DNA of 64,000 nucleotides, taken from contig NZ_JAIQDI010000001.1 of NCBI RefSeq assembly GCF_020034665.1, positions 1,984,001-2,048,000 of the forward strand, written 5' to 3'. Shown one piece after another: positions 16,234 through 26,300 of this stretch (position 1 is the first letter of the stretch; each line of letters opens with the position of its first letter). The notes beneath the pieces are model-generated. The model saw only the letters and a list, made by a program, of their open reading frames with translations, had not been told where the DNA came from and made no database searches. The position numbers and the translations under genes are program-made. Source of the DNA: Niabella beijingensis. Lineage in GTDB: Bacteria > Bacteroidota > Bacteroidia > Chitinophagales > Chitinophagaceae.

Positions 16234-18753
16234 TCACTGATCATTTTTATAAGCAAGCAGCCGTAGCGCATTGAAGACAACAACTAGTGTAGAACCTTCA
16301 TGCGCGATAACAGCTGGTCCGATAGTAGCGATACCCAAAATTGTAAGGGGAATCAACATGGCCACAACTCCCAGACTTATCCAAAGATTTTGTTTGATAA
16401 TCCCCTTAGCCTTACGACTCAAACCAATTGCAAATGGGAGTAGGTTTAATTTATCTCCCATAAGAGCAATATCTGCTGTTTCCAGCGCAACATCTGAACC
16501 AGCGGCCCCCATTGCAATCCCAACGGTACTATTTGCCATAGCCGGAGCGTCATTTACGCCATCGCCTATCATTGCCAGCTTATTTTCTTCTCGGCGGATT
16601 TTTTTTATTACCTCAACCTTTTGTTCTGGAAGAAGTCCGCCTAGTACGTCGGTGATACCAATCTGGCTAGCTACAGCTTCGGCGACTTTCTGATTATCTC
16701 CAGTGAGCATTACCATTCTATGAATACCTACTTGCCTCAGTGCAACAAGCGTCTTTCTTGCTTCTCCACGAGGTGTATCCATGACAGCTATCATACCGAT
16801 ATAATCTTTTTCTTTTCTAACTATCATCGTGGTATTCCCATTTTCCTCCAATTGATGAACAGTTTTAAGAAAGTCTTTCGACGGCTTTACGTCATCAAGT
16901 GTTTCAAAGAGAGTAAGGTTTCCGATATAGATGGTAGCACCTTCTAAAATAGCCTTAATTCCTTTACCCATTATTGCTTCTACATCCGAAGCTTTAGGTA
17001 GCCGGACATTATTGTGACGTGCCTTTCCGTCTCTTGCAATAGCCTTAGCCAGAGGATGGTCACTTAAGCTTTCGACAGCAACAACGATTTTTAGTAACTC
17101 CTCTACACTAATACCGTTTTGGGGGACAACCTGAGTTAGCTTTGGCTTGCCTTCAGTCAAGGTACCCGTTTTGTCAAACGCTAACGCAGTCAAAGAACCT
17201 AAATCCTCCAACGGACGCCCGCCCTTTATTAACACGCCGGCGCGTGCAGCACGTGCTACACCGCTTAATACGGCGCTTGGAGTAGAGATTGCTAATGCAC
17301 AGGGGCTTGCTGCCACTAAGACAGCCATTGCGCGGTAAAAACTTTCATTAAAAGTTTCATTCCGAACGAGAAAGGCGAAACAAAGCAAAGCAACAAGAAT
17401 AAGCACAGAGGGAACAAAGTATTTTTCAAATTTATCGGTAAACTGTTGGGTGGGTGATTTTTGCGTCTGAGCCTCGTTTACCATTTTAATTACCCGGGAA
17501 ATTGTGGAATCACTTGCCTGTTTCATAACCTTTATTTCAAGAGACCCAGTTCCATTAATCGAGCCAGAGAAAACCCGATGCTCGGTATCTAACTTATTAG
17601 AATCTGAAATATTCTGATCAGAATTATCAATGGCAGACTTATCAACAGGGATGCTTTCTCCCGTAATAGGTGCCTGGTTAACACTGCTGTTTCCTGCCAA
17701 AACTATTCCATCTGCCGCAATTTTCGTATGTGGCCGCACCATGATTATATCATCCACTTTTAATTGCTCTATAGGTACTTCCCTAACGTTTTCGCCAACC
17801 TTGAGCAAGGCAGTTTTTGGAGCGAGATCGGTTAATGCCGCAATTGATTTACGAGCCTTTTCCATCGCAAAGTGTTCTAAGGCATGCCCCAGGCTAAACA
17901 AAAACAATAACAAAGCTCCCTCCGCCCATTGACCTAAGACACCTGCTCCAACAGCAGCAACGAGCATCAAAAAATCTATTTCAAATTCCCCCTTGGAAAT
18001 CGCCTCACAAGCCTCTTTTGTGACATAAAAGCCGCCAAAAAAGTAAGCTGCAAAATAAAATCCCCTTGGAATCCATTCAGATAGGCCTGTAATAAATGAT
18101 AGCCCGAAACCTATACCGAGTAGGGCTCCACATATAATACTAAAAACCAGTTCTGAATTTTTTCCAAAAATACCCTTGTGGTCATGCGTATGGTCATGAT
18201 CGTGGTTATAGTCATGCCCATGACTATCTTTGCCTGTACCATCTTCCTTATGTGTATGCTCCATATTTTCACCTTCATGCTTTCCAAAATGATCGTGTTG
18301 ATTTTTTACATCCAGGATTTTAAGGCCAAAACCATTTATAACTTTGAAAACCTCCTTTTCATTTGTTTGGTTTTTGTCGAACTCCAGGCTTATGACCCCG
18401 GTTCTGGAAACAGATACTTCTGTAAGCCCCTTTATCCTTTTTAAGCCGTTTTCTATGACTCTTGCATGACGGGGATGCCGTACATTTTCAAGTTGGACTA
18501 AAAGGTGCCCATACTTTTTTGTGAAATCTGCCCCCGCATCCGCAGCTAGCTTTTGGACACGGCTTAGGGAAATAATTGCAGGGTTGTAATGAAAGCAAAA
18601 TCGTGATTTTTCCTGACCTCCCTTTGTCTTTAAATGCACTTTTTCAATTCCTTGTCTTCCTTCTAACAAATCAATCATTCGCTTAACACAGCAGTCTCCT
18701 TCATCCGGAATATCCGGCAGAAGTCTATCCAAATCTATTTCTGTTTTTTTCAT
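16234..18753 (-). CDS. Heavy-metal P-type ATPase, P1B-4 (CoaT-like) signature
   Basis: 839 residues. Two ferredoxin-like metal-binding-type segments fill about 15-155; the first carries a GDCC motif and the second lacks CxxC. A His/Asp-rich run follows at about 160-195. The core has the SPC motif in helix 4 (about 479), DKTGTLTEGK (about 525), GDGVNDAPA (about 727) and HEGST in helix 6 (about 819). SPC plus HEG(G/S)T is the mark of P1B-4 pumps, reported to export Co, Fe or related divalent ions. The His-rich N-terminal extension is unusual for that subgroup, which often lacks one. It sits downstream of czcD in metal module 1. Confidence 0.88.
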   Translation of the reverse strand: MKKTEIDLDRLLPDIPDEGDCCVKRMIDLLEGRQGIEKVHLKTKGGQEKSRFCFHYNPAIISLSRVQKLAADAGADFTKKYGHLLVQLENVRHPRHARVIENGLKRIKGLTEVSVSRTGVISLEFDKNQTNEKEVFKVINGFGLKILDVKNQHDHFGKHEGENMEHTHKEDGTGKDSHGHDYNHDHDHTHDHKGIFGKNSELVFSIICGALLGIGFGLSFITGLSEWIPRGFYFAAYFFGGFYVTKEACEAISKGEFEIDFLMLVAAVGAGVLGQWAEGALLLFLFSLGHALEHFAMEKARKSIAALTDLAPKTALLKVGENVREVPIEQLKVDDIIMVRPHTKIAADGIVLAGNSSVNQAPITGESIPVDKSAIDNSDQNISDSNKLDTEHRVFSGSINGTGSLEIKVMKQASDSTISRVIKMVNEAQTQKSPTQQFTDKFEKYFVPSVLILVALLCFAFLVRNETFNESFYRAMAVLVAASPCALAISTPSAVLSGVARAARAGVLIKGGRPLEDLGSLTALAFDKTGTLTEGKPKLTQVVPQNGISVEELLKIVVAVESLSDHPLAKAIARDGKARHNNVRLPKASDVEAIMGKGIKAILEGATIYIGNLTLFETLDDVKPSKDFLKTVHQLEENGNTTMIVRKEKDYIGMIAVMDTPRGEARKTLVALRQVGIHRMVMLTGDNQKVAEAVASQIGITDVLGGLLPEQKVEVIKKIRREENKLAMIGDGVNDAPAMANSTVGIAMGAAGSDVALETADIALMGDKLNLLPFAIGLSRKAKGIIKQNLWISLGVVAMLIPLTILGIATIGPAVIAHEGSTLVVVFNALRLLAYKNDQ

Positions 18754-18824
18754 TTATATTTAATTAAGGGGCCGATTTTATTGCAAAATTGCACTTCCCA
18801 TTAATCCTCATTATAGCGGATATG

Positions 18825-19681
18825 CTAATTCACTTTCATCTTTCCATTCTTAAACCGTTCACTTGCTGTTTGATAATTTGAAATAGTCTCTAAAATCATC
18901 TGCTTGTTTTGATCTTTAACATCATTTAAAGACCTGTCTTTTTCAGAAACATTAAATTGCCTTATTCTCTTGCGGTCATCTAGCTGTGTAAATAGGTTCC
19001 CTTTCAGCATTCCCAATGTTCTGTAATTGCCAATGAATGCCCGATCCTCACCGTTTGGTATTTGGTTGATATCCAATCCATAGAGTTCTGTATTGTAACT
19101 CCAATTCAGATATCCAAATAATGTCGGCATCAGGTCAATCTGCGAGGTTAATCTATTGATGATTTTGGCTTGATCGGAAAGATTATAGATAATTGCAGGA
19201 ATATGATGCTTTGCAACATCTATTTCCCATTTACCGGTACTACTTGCGCAATGATCCGCTACAATAAGAAATACTGTATTATTAAACCAAGATTTCTTTT
19301 TTACAGCATCAATGAATTTTCCCAGTGCGTAATCTGTGTATTTGACAGCGGCATCGCGATTACCCTGGGACAGGTCAATCTTTCCTTTAGGAAAAGTATA
19401 TGGCTTATGGTTGGAAGTAGTCATTATAAATTGAAAAATGGCGTATTTTTCGCAGAACTTTTGTCTACATATTTAATCGCCTGTTTATATAAGTCTTCGT
19501 CACAAACACCCCAGGCGTTTTCAAAACTCACTTCACTGTCAGGTATATTATACCGCTTTACCGCAATCTGATCTGACAAAGGATTTCCTCTATTCCTATC
19601 TATAATATCAAATCCCTGACCTCCGAAGAAATCGTTCATATTATCGAAATAACCATCGCCGCCGTATATAAAATACGGGTG
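18825..19681 (-). pseudogene. Broken LTA-synthase-family sulfatase gene (C-terminal part)
   Basis: Two minus-strand frames join into one homologous protein. The upstream frame (19424 to about 19675) reads YFIYGGDGYFDNMNDFFGG and ends at PFFNL. The downstream frame (18825-19424) continues MTTSNHKPYTFP and has VADHCAS. One base appears to be lost in the T run at about 19427-19431, where an intact gene would read FFNFIMTTSNHKP. The N-terminal membrane half and the nucleophile region are missing; a TAG lies just upstream of YFIYGG. The family transfers phosphoglycerol-type groups or is phosphoethanolamine-transferase-like. It is truncated and frameshifted, so not functional. Confidence 0.85.
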
Positions 19682-19750
19682 CTAATATTATTACTCTGTT
19701 TTGCATTTGACGAACCATCTGCCGAATAGGAGCAGTCAAACAACTTCTAT

Positions 19751-20647
19751 TTACAAGTGAGTTTCTTGAACAGCGTATCCTTCAGTTTCTATCTGGAAAG
19801 TAGTATGGCTGATCTTAAAATCTGTTGTCACCTTTTCAATTAATACTTTTAGCAGAGCATTGTAATCTTCACAGTAACCAACAAGAACGTGAGCGCTCAT
19901 AGCATTCACTCCAGATGTAAGCGCCCAAACATGTATATCATGTACTCCTTTTACCCCAGATACTTGTTCCATCGATTTGCGTAAGTCAGCGATATTTACA
20001 TCCTTTGGTGTTCCTTCCAATAATACATTTATTGCCTCCATCAACAATCTCCATGTTCGCGGAAAAATCAATAAACCAATAGCTGCAGAAATGAGAGGGT
20101 CTGCATAATACCAACCAGTAGTAAGCATTATTATGCCGGCAATCATCACACCAATTGAGGTAAGCATATCTGAAAGAACTTCAAAGTAAGCACCTTTCAT
20201 ATTCAGACTCTTACCCGTGCTTTTTTTAAGAATCATCATTCCAACGATATTTACAATTAGCCCGATACCAGCAACGATCAACATTGACTTACTTTGAATC
20301 TCTGGCGGGTTTTTAAATCTTTGCCATGCTTCGTATAGTACATAAATGGAAATGCAAAGTAACACTACCGCATTGATCATCGCGGCCAGAATTTCTGAAC
20401 GATAATAACCAAATGTTTTCTGGTCATTGGCTCTCCTTTCGCCAATTTTAATGGCAATAAATGCTAAGAGTAGCCCAACAACATCGGTGAGCATGTGAGC
20501 TGCATCAGCAAGCAATGCCAGGCTTTTAGTGACAATACCACCTATTACTTCCGCGATCAGGTAGGTTCCGCTCAAAGAAACCACAACAAGAAGCGCCTTT
20601 TTGTGTTTACTTCCGGCCGAAACTGCTTGCTTATTTGTATCACTCAT
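19751..20647 (-). CDS. czcD: Cation diffusion facilitator, CzcD type
   Basis: 298 residues with six membrane helices and a cytoplasmic C-terminal domain. The first metal pair is HMLTD in helix 2. In helix 5 the sequence is EVLSD, with Glu where ZitB/YiiP proteins have His, which is seen in the CzcD branch. The C-terminal domain has HDIHVWALTSG. Family members exchange Zn2+, Co2+ or Cd2+ for protons across the inner membrane. It is 17 bases downstream of the bestrophin gene in metal module 1. Confidence 0.87.
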   Translation of the reverse strand: MSDTNKQAVSAGSKHKKALLVVVSLSGTYLIAEVIGGIVTKSLALLADAAHMLTDVVGLLLAFIAIKIGERRANDQKTFGYYRSEILAAMINAVVLLCISIYVLYEAWQRFKNPPEIQSKSMLIVAGIGLIVNIVGMMILKKSTGKSLNMKGAYFEVLSDMLTSIGVMIAGIIMLTTGWYYADPLISAAIGLLIFPRTWRLLMEAINVLLEGTPKDVNIADLRKSMEQVSGVKGVHDIHVWALTSGVNAMSAHVLVGYCEDYNALLKVLIEKVTTDFKISHTTFQIETEGYAVQETHL

Positions 20648-20663
20648 AATTTTTTAGTATTAA

Positions 20664-21545
20664 TTACATTTCGAAATATGAATCGCTTTCTGTCTTTGCT
20701 GGAATATTCTCATCTTGGGTCATTTGCCTGATGTTGATTTCAATTGTTTCTGCCAAAGAAGTCACGGGCAGATCAACTGGCGTATTTTCAAACGGATCCT
20801 GCATGAGGATAGCTGTTTTTTCAATCGCAATGAATAATACTGGAATTAGAATTGTTATTACCATCTCTACACCAAGTTGTGATTCTTCCAATCCGAAAGG
20901 AAGAATAGCAGCAAATACATAAATTAAAGTATGTACGAGAATACTGTAGGATCTTGGAAACACGGTATTTTTTATCCGTTCACTTTTATCCATGCTGTCA
21001 CAAAGTCTTGCCAAAGTTTCATTTAATTGTACCTGCTGTATATCAGATATCACCCCATTTCCGGCAAGCTGCTTTATTTCAGTCGAGTGGGCTTCCAACA
21101 GTGCGTTGGGAATATTGACTGAACTAATACGATAGATTTTAAGATAGGCCAAAACTCTGGGAGAAAAACCGCGTAGACGCAAGGCCTCGCCCAACGCATA
21201 AGCCCAAATAATCTGCCGGTCTGCAAAATCCTTAATAGTATCCCTGTCCCGGTTAGGTATACACTGAATCAACTGCCGGATGAAAGTGCGAGAGTCGTTG
21301 ACAATTGCACCCCAAACGGCCCGTGCTTCCCACCATCTTTCATAAGATTGTGCTGTCCGGAACGTAAGTATTATCACAACAGCCGTTCCCACAAGAGTAG
21401 GGACACTTAACGGGATCATGGTTTTCTGAAATACCGGTAGGCAATCCAGCAGTCCTATGATTAATGCAAATGCCGAAACGAGGACGATTTGTCCCTTAAT
21501 TTTGTTGATAAAATACCCAATCGATATTTTTCGATTCAATAGCAT
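20664..21545 (-). CDS. Bestrophin-family (UPF0187/YneE) membrane channel, copy 1
   Basis: 293 residues with hydrophobic segments at about 20-70 and 205-245 and the hallmark SYERWWEAR (about 68) and NDSRTFIRQ. Bacterial bestrophins form pentameric ion channels. A second copy at 42608-43489 is clearly homologous along its full length. Both stand inside heavy-metal efflux modules, so a role in ion balance during metal stress is plausible but not shown. It starts 138 bases after the SpoIIAA-like gene and precedes czcD. Confidence 0.83.
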   Translation of the reverse strand: MLLNRKISIGYFINKIKGQIVLVSAFALIIGLLDCLPVFQKTMIPLSVPTLVGTAVVIILTFRTAQSYERWWEARAVWGAIVNDSRTFIRQLIQCIPNRDRDTIKDFADRQIIWAYALGEALRLRGFSPRVLAYLKIYRISSVNIPNALLEAHSTEIKQLAGNGVISDIQQVQLNETLARLCDSMDKSERIKNTVFPRSYSILVHTLIYVFAAILPFGLEESQLGVEMVITILIPVLFIAIEKTAILMQDPFENTPVDLPVTSLAETIEINIRQMTQDENIPAKTESDSYFEM

Positions 21546-21683
21546 AAGTTATTCATGTATAGCGCTCATAATAATCATTATTGCTTATGTGAAATTTACT
21601 TATCATAAACTCTGAATTCAGATTGTCGCCCCCTTTAGTATTATGTCATATAAAAAATGAGTGGAGTATGGGCATCACATACT

Positions 21684-22034
21684 CTAGCTTTTTAACCAAT
21701 TGAACGCACTAACATTATCCCCCAAAGAAAAAAATCTAACTCCTGTTGTCTGAGTTACAAATGTCGATATCATATTCTGCCACTTCTCATCAACAGCCAT
21801 CGCAATCTTTACAAACTTCTCATTGTACTCAAACTCAGATCTTAGGCTATTGATGAACCGCTTTAATTCATCCTCCGTAAAACTTTCTATTTCGATATAC
21901 CACTTTATTTGTTTAAATGCGTTATGACGATTTACGATAATAGGAAGCAACGCCCGGTAATCTGTTTTAGCGAAATGTTCAACAACCTTTATCGCGATTA
22001 TGTTTCCCTGCGATTGACCAAGAATCTTTAACAT
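21684..22034 (-). CDS. SpoIIAA-like (STAS-type) protein
   Basis: 116 residues, soluble, alpha/beta. The pattern (GNIIAIKVVEHFAKTDYRAL near the start, KIAMAVDEKWQ in the second half, and a C-terminal ALDNV-like stretch seen here as GDNVSAFNWL) fits the SpoIIAA-like family, small STAS-fold proteins of unclear function often found beside transporters. It lies 74 bases downstream of the czcB gene in metal module 1. Confidence 0.75.
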   Translation of the reverse strand: MLKILGQSQGNIIAIKVVEHFAKTDYRALLPIIVNRHNAFKQIKWYIEIESFTEDELKRFINSLRSEFEYNEKFVKIAMAVDEKWQNMISTFVTQTTGVRFFSLGDNVSAFNWLKS

Positions 22035-22108
22035 CTCTTATTGATTAACTAAGTATGTACAGCTATGGCTGAACATACTTAGATGAAAAAATATTACCCT
22101 TTAAATAT

Positions 22109-23338
22109 CTATTCTTCCTCTTCGCTATTCTTCATTTTGGACAATAGATCATAGGCCCCCTTCAAAACAACTTTTCCTGTAACGTCCAAGCCTTCCTGGG
22201 TCCTGATTTCAATGAAACCGGCATCAGAGATACCCACTTCCACGGGAACCATCTGGAATCGATGTACCTGCTCTTGGTTAGGGCTTTTTTTGTTTACTGT
22301 ATCTGACCTCTCTGGTGTGTTTCCTGAACTATCAGCATTGATAAAAATATATTGCTTGCCCTCAAAATCAACAACAGCCTCTTCTGGCAGTGATAACACT
22401 TCCGTACTACCTGTTTCAATAAACGCTTTTACATAAGTGCCAGGAATAAAGTGACCACTTGTGCCATCTGCTATCGTATGAACGGTAATTGTCTTATCTG
22501 GATTAATCTCCTTGCCAACCAGTTGTACCTTTGCTGTTCGATCAGTTGTGTCGTTTGTTAAAGTAAAATGTACCTTCTGGCCTGGCTTTATCTTGCTTGC
22601 GTCTTTTTCAAAAACATTAAGCTCCACATGCAGGTTAGAAGCGTTTACAATCTCAAACATTACATCATTCGGGTTAACAAACTTGCCAGAATTCACATTT
22701 ACCTTTGTTACGTAACCAGTAATTGGCGAATATATTTCAATCCTGCTTCGAATAGTTGCTGCGGATAGTTTCTCGGTGTTTATATTGATAAGCTGGAGCT
22801 TTTCTTTAAGTGCGCTCACCTGTACTAATCGACTTTGATAGTTCGTCTTTGCCTGTTGCAATATTTTCGCCGAATTTACATTCTGTTCTGCCAATGCCTG
22901 CTGACGTTTAAATTCTGAATCGGCCAACTCCAATTGATTCTTGCTCTCCAGGTAATCCTGCTGCATTTGAACATATTCCTGATTTTCCAAAACCGCGATG
23001 ACTTGTCCTTTTCTCACCTGACTTCCCTGGAGCAGCGGTGTAGACTTAACAATTCCTCCCATTTGAGTCGTTATACTAACAAGATTCTGAGGTGGAACAT
23101 CTATATATCCATTTACCTTCAGAATTCCGCTCAATGGTCTTTTCTGAGGAGATCCTAAAATAATCCCTGCTGTCTGATACTGTCCCTGGTTGAGCTCTAC
23201 GATACTTTCATCGTGCGTTTCTGTCTTTTTTTGATCGCTTGCGTTTTCTGAAGATTTTTTATTTCCGCATGAGCTAATCCACAAGGCAGTAAAAACTATA
23301 CAAGTCAACCACCATTTTAGTTTGATATTTCTTTTCAT
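22109..23338 (-). CDS. czcB: RND efflux periplasmic adaptor, CzcB-like lipoprotein, copy 1
   Basis: About 409 residues from MKRNIKLKWW; the frame opens 27 bases earlier. The signal ends in a lipobox with ISSCG, so it is probably lipid-anchored. It has a lipoyl-like half (PLLQGSQVRKGQVIAVLENQEY), a coiled hairpin (about 130-190), a second lipoyl half (IYSPITGYVTKVNVNSG) and a beta barrel. Adaptors bridge the inner-membrane pump and the outer-membrane channel. It starts 17 bases after the CzcA-CzcC fusion stop. The His-rich tail segment of copy 2 is absent here. Confidence 0.88.
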   Translation of the reverse strand: MKRNIKLKWWLTCIVFTALWISSCGNKKSSENASDQKKTETHDESIVELNQGQYQTAGIILGSPQKRPLSGILKVNGYIDVPPQNLVSITTQMGGIVKSTPLLQGSQVRKGQVIAVLENQEYVQMQQDYLESKNQLELADSEFKRQQALAEQNVNSAKILQQAKTNYQSRLVQVSALKEKLQLININTEKLSAATIRSRIEIYSPITGYVTKVNVNSGKFVNPNDVMFEIVNASNLHVELNVFEKDASKIKPGQKVHFTLTNDTTDRTAKVQLVGKEINPDKTITVHTIADGTSGHFIPGTYVKAFIETGSTEVLSLPEEAVVDFEGKQYIFINADSSGNTPERSDTVNKKSPNQEQVHRFQMVPVEVGISDAGFIEIRTQEGLDVTGKVVLKGAYDLLSKMKNSEEEE

Positions 23339-23354
23339 TCTGAAATAATTAATA

Positions 23355-26300
23355 TTATTGACCAATTAGATATTGTAATTTGAATATGGACTGATTATAC
23401 TGATTTACAGTGCCAAGATAGTTGAAGCGGATATCCGTGTAAGTGCGCAACGCTTGCAGAAATTCTACATAGGCAATTTCTCCATTTTGAAAGGCAATTT
23501 GTGCTTGTTTCAAAATAAGATCGACATTAGGAAGAGCGCTCTTTTCGTAATACTCGAGACTTCGGTTGTCTCTGATCATATCCTGATACGCCTGACTAAA
23601 CTGCTTAGACAAATTGGTTTCATAGAGATTGTATTCCGATTCTGCAACCATTCGTTCTATCTTCGCAGCTTTTATACGCGATCCGTATGGTTTAAAAAAT
23701 AACGGTATCGAAATGCCGGCCTGTAATCCCTGAAATCGTTTACTTCCTCCAAAGTATTGATTTTGTCCACCTACGGTGTAATTCCCTTTAATGGACTGAT
23801 TAAAATAACCAACATTGAAATCTGGCCCAGCCTTTGCGCGTTCAACTCCAATGGCTTTGTCCGCAATTTCAATTTGCTGCTTTTGATAAGCCAGAATAGG
23901 ATTAGATGCCACGGTCTTGTCAAACTTTTCTAAATCAAAAAACAACTTTCTGAATTCAGTCGTAGATATTTTAGCGCTGTCTTTATTGTTTAACAAACGC
24001 TGCAGCTCAGCAGTAAAAATTGCTATTTCCGCCTCATTCTTTGCCATCTGATTGAGAATTTCATTATACTGCGTTTTAGCGGTTGTTTCTTCCAAAAGAT
24101 TTGTTTCACCAGACTGATACCTCAATGAAGCAGCCTTCTGAAAGTTGCGATAGATTGTATCTTGATTTTGATACAATTCTCTCAACCCAAGCAAGTAGGC
24201 TAACTGTGTGTAAGTGTTTCTTACCTGATACACTAGCTCATTTCTGGTTACTTCCAGGTTAACCTTTGCTCCTTCGATTTTTGCCTGACTAAGCCTCTTC
24301 TGACTGCTGAACAGTCCAGGATAGGGTATACTCTGCTGCACATTTATGTTGTTATCATTTATAAAACCCGTATTGAACTGACCATATTGAAATCCAAAAT
24401 TAGTTTTACCGAGATCTGTCGAAGTTCCTTTCAGGGCTTGCTGTTGCTGAATGAGCAATTGAGAAGATTTGACAGCTTGGTTATTTTGGAGTGCGATTGA
24501 AATCGCATCTTGCATTGTTAGCGGCTTACCTGTGACTTCTTGTGCCTTAACTGTAGGAGAAATTAAGAGCAAGCCCAAAATAATTGCTGTGGCAACTGGC
24601 CCTGTTTTCTTGATCTTGCCTTTAAAGGTCTCAAAATACGTATACAAAACAGGCAATACAATAAGTGTAAGTATAGTTGATGTAACTAACCCGCCTATCA
24701 CCACAGTGGCCAGTGGCTTTTGAACTTCCGCCCCAGCTGCAGTAGAAATAGCCATCGGGAAAAAACCGAGTGACGCAACAGCAGCGGTCATCAATACGGG
24801 TCTTAACCGGATCGCCGTGCCTTTAAGGACTATATCCTTTAATTCATACATATTTTCCTTTTTAAGTCGGTTAAATTCAGTAATCAGTACGATTCCATTT
24901 AACACAGCTACCCCAAAAAGGGCGATAAATCCAACTCCAGCAGAAATACTAAAAGGCATACCACGAATTAACAAAGCAAATACACCTCCAATAGCCGCCA
25001 TGGGAATCGCACTAAAGATTAAAAGCGACTGTTTTACAGATCCAAAAGAAAAATACAAGAGCAAAAGGATAAGTAATAAAGCCACCGGGACTGCAATAGA
25101 AAGCCTTTGCTTGGCCTCCTGCAGATTTTCAAATTGACCTCCATAGGTGATATAATATCCCGCGGGAAGCTTTATGCTTTTATTTATCTTTTGAGTAATC
25201 TCTTCCACAACACTTGCTATGTCGCGTCCCCGAACATTAAGGCCGACAATGATTCTTCTTTTTGTATCCTCCCGTTGGATCTGATTAGGACCCACCTGAA
25301 ATTGAACAGAGGCCAACTGATCTAACGGAACCTGGTCCCCGTTGGGAGAAGTGATGTATATATTCTTTACATCCTTGATATCTTGGCGATTTTCTTTAGA
25401 TAACCGGACAACCAAATCGTACCGGCGTTCACCTTCATAAACTAATCCAGCGCTTTGTCCGGCAAACGCGGCACTAACTGCCTGGTTTACCGTTTCTATA
25501 CTCAAGCCGTAACGCGCTATCGCATCCCTATCTATTTTAACCACGATCTGCGGCAGACCAGTGGCTTGTTCCAGATAAAGGTCTTTTGCCCCATTAACAG
25601 TACTAACTATTTTACCTATTTTTTGCGAAATATCAGTGAGTACCTGTAAATCGTCACCAAATATCTTTATACCAATATCCTGACGAACACCAGAAATGAG
25701 TTCATTCGAGCGAAGCTGGATAGGTTGGGAAACCCCAAAGGTTACACCGGGTATATTTTCCAACGCTTTTGTCATTTTCTCTGCCAGTTCCTCTCTATTT
25801 TTCGCACTTACCCACTCCTTCTTATCCTTGAGAATAACTGTAAGATCGGTTGCTTCCATTGGCATCGGGTCCGTTGGTATCTCAGCTGCACCGACTTTTC
25901 CAACAACCTCTGTGATTTCAGGAAACTTATCCACCAGAATCTTGGACGCCTGGTTGACCTTGTCAATGGACTGAGAAAGCGAACTACCTGTCAGAAGTCG
26001 TGTCTCTATGGCAAAATCTCCTTCTTCAAGAGTTGGAATAAATTCTCCTCCCATCCTCATAAATACGAAAACACTTATCACTAATAGCGCTACCGCGGAA
26101 ATTACCACCAATAAACGCTTGCGTAATGCAGCATGGATCATTGGTGAATAAACACGCTGGAAAAAATCCATCATGCGATCCGAAAAGTTCTTTTTGTGAG
26201 ATACTTTCTTACTTAATAGTAACGAAGACACCATAGGAACATACGTCAACGAAAGAATAAAAGCTCCTAAAATCGCGAATGATACTGTCTGGGCCATCGG

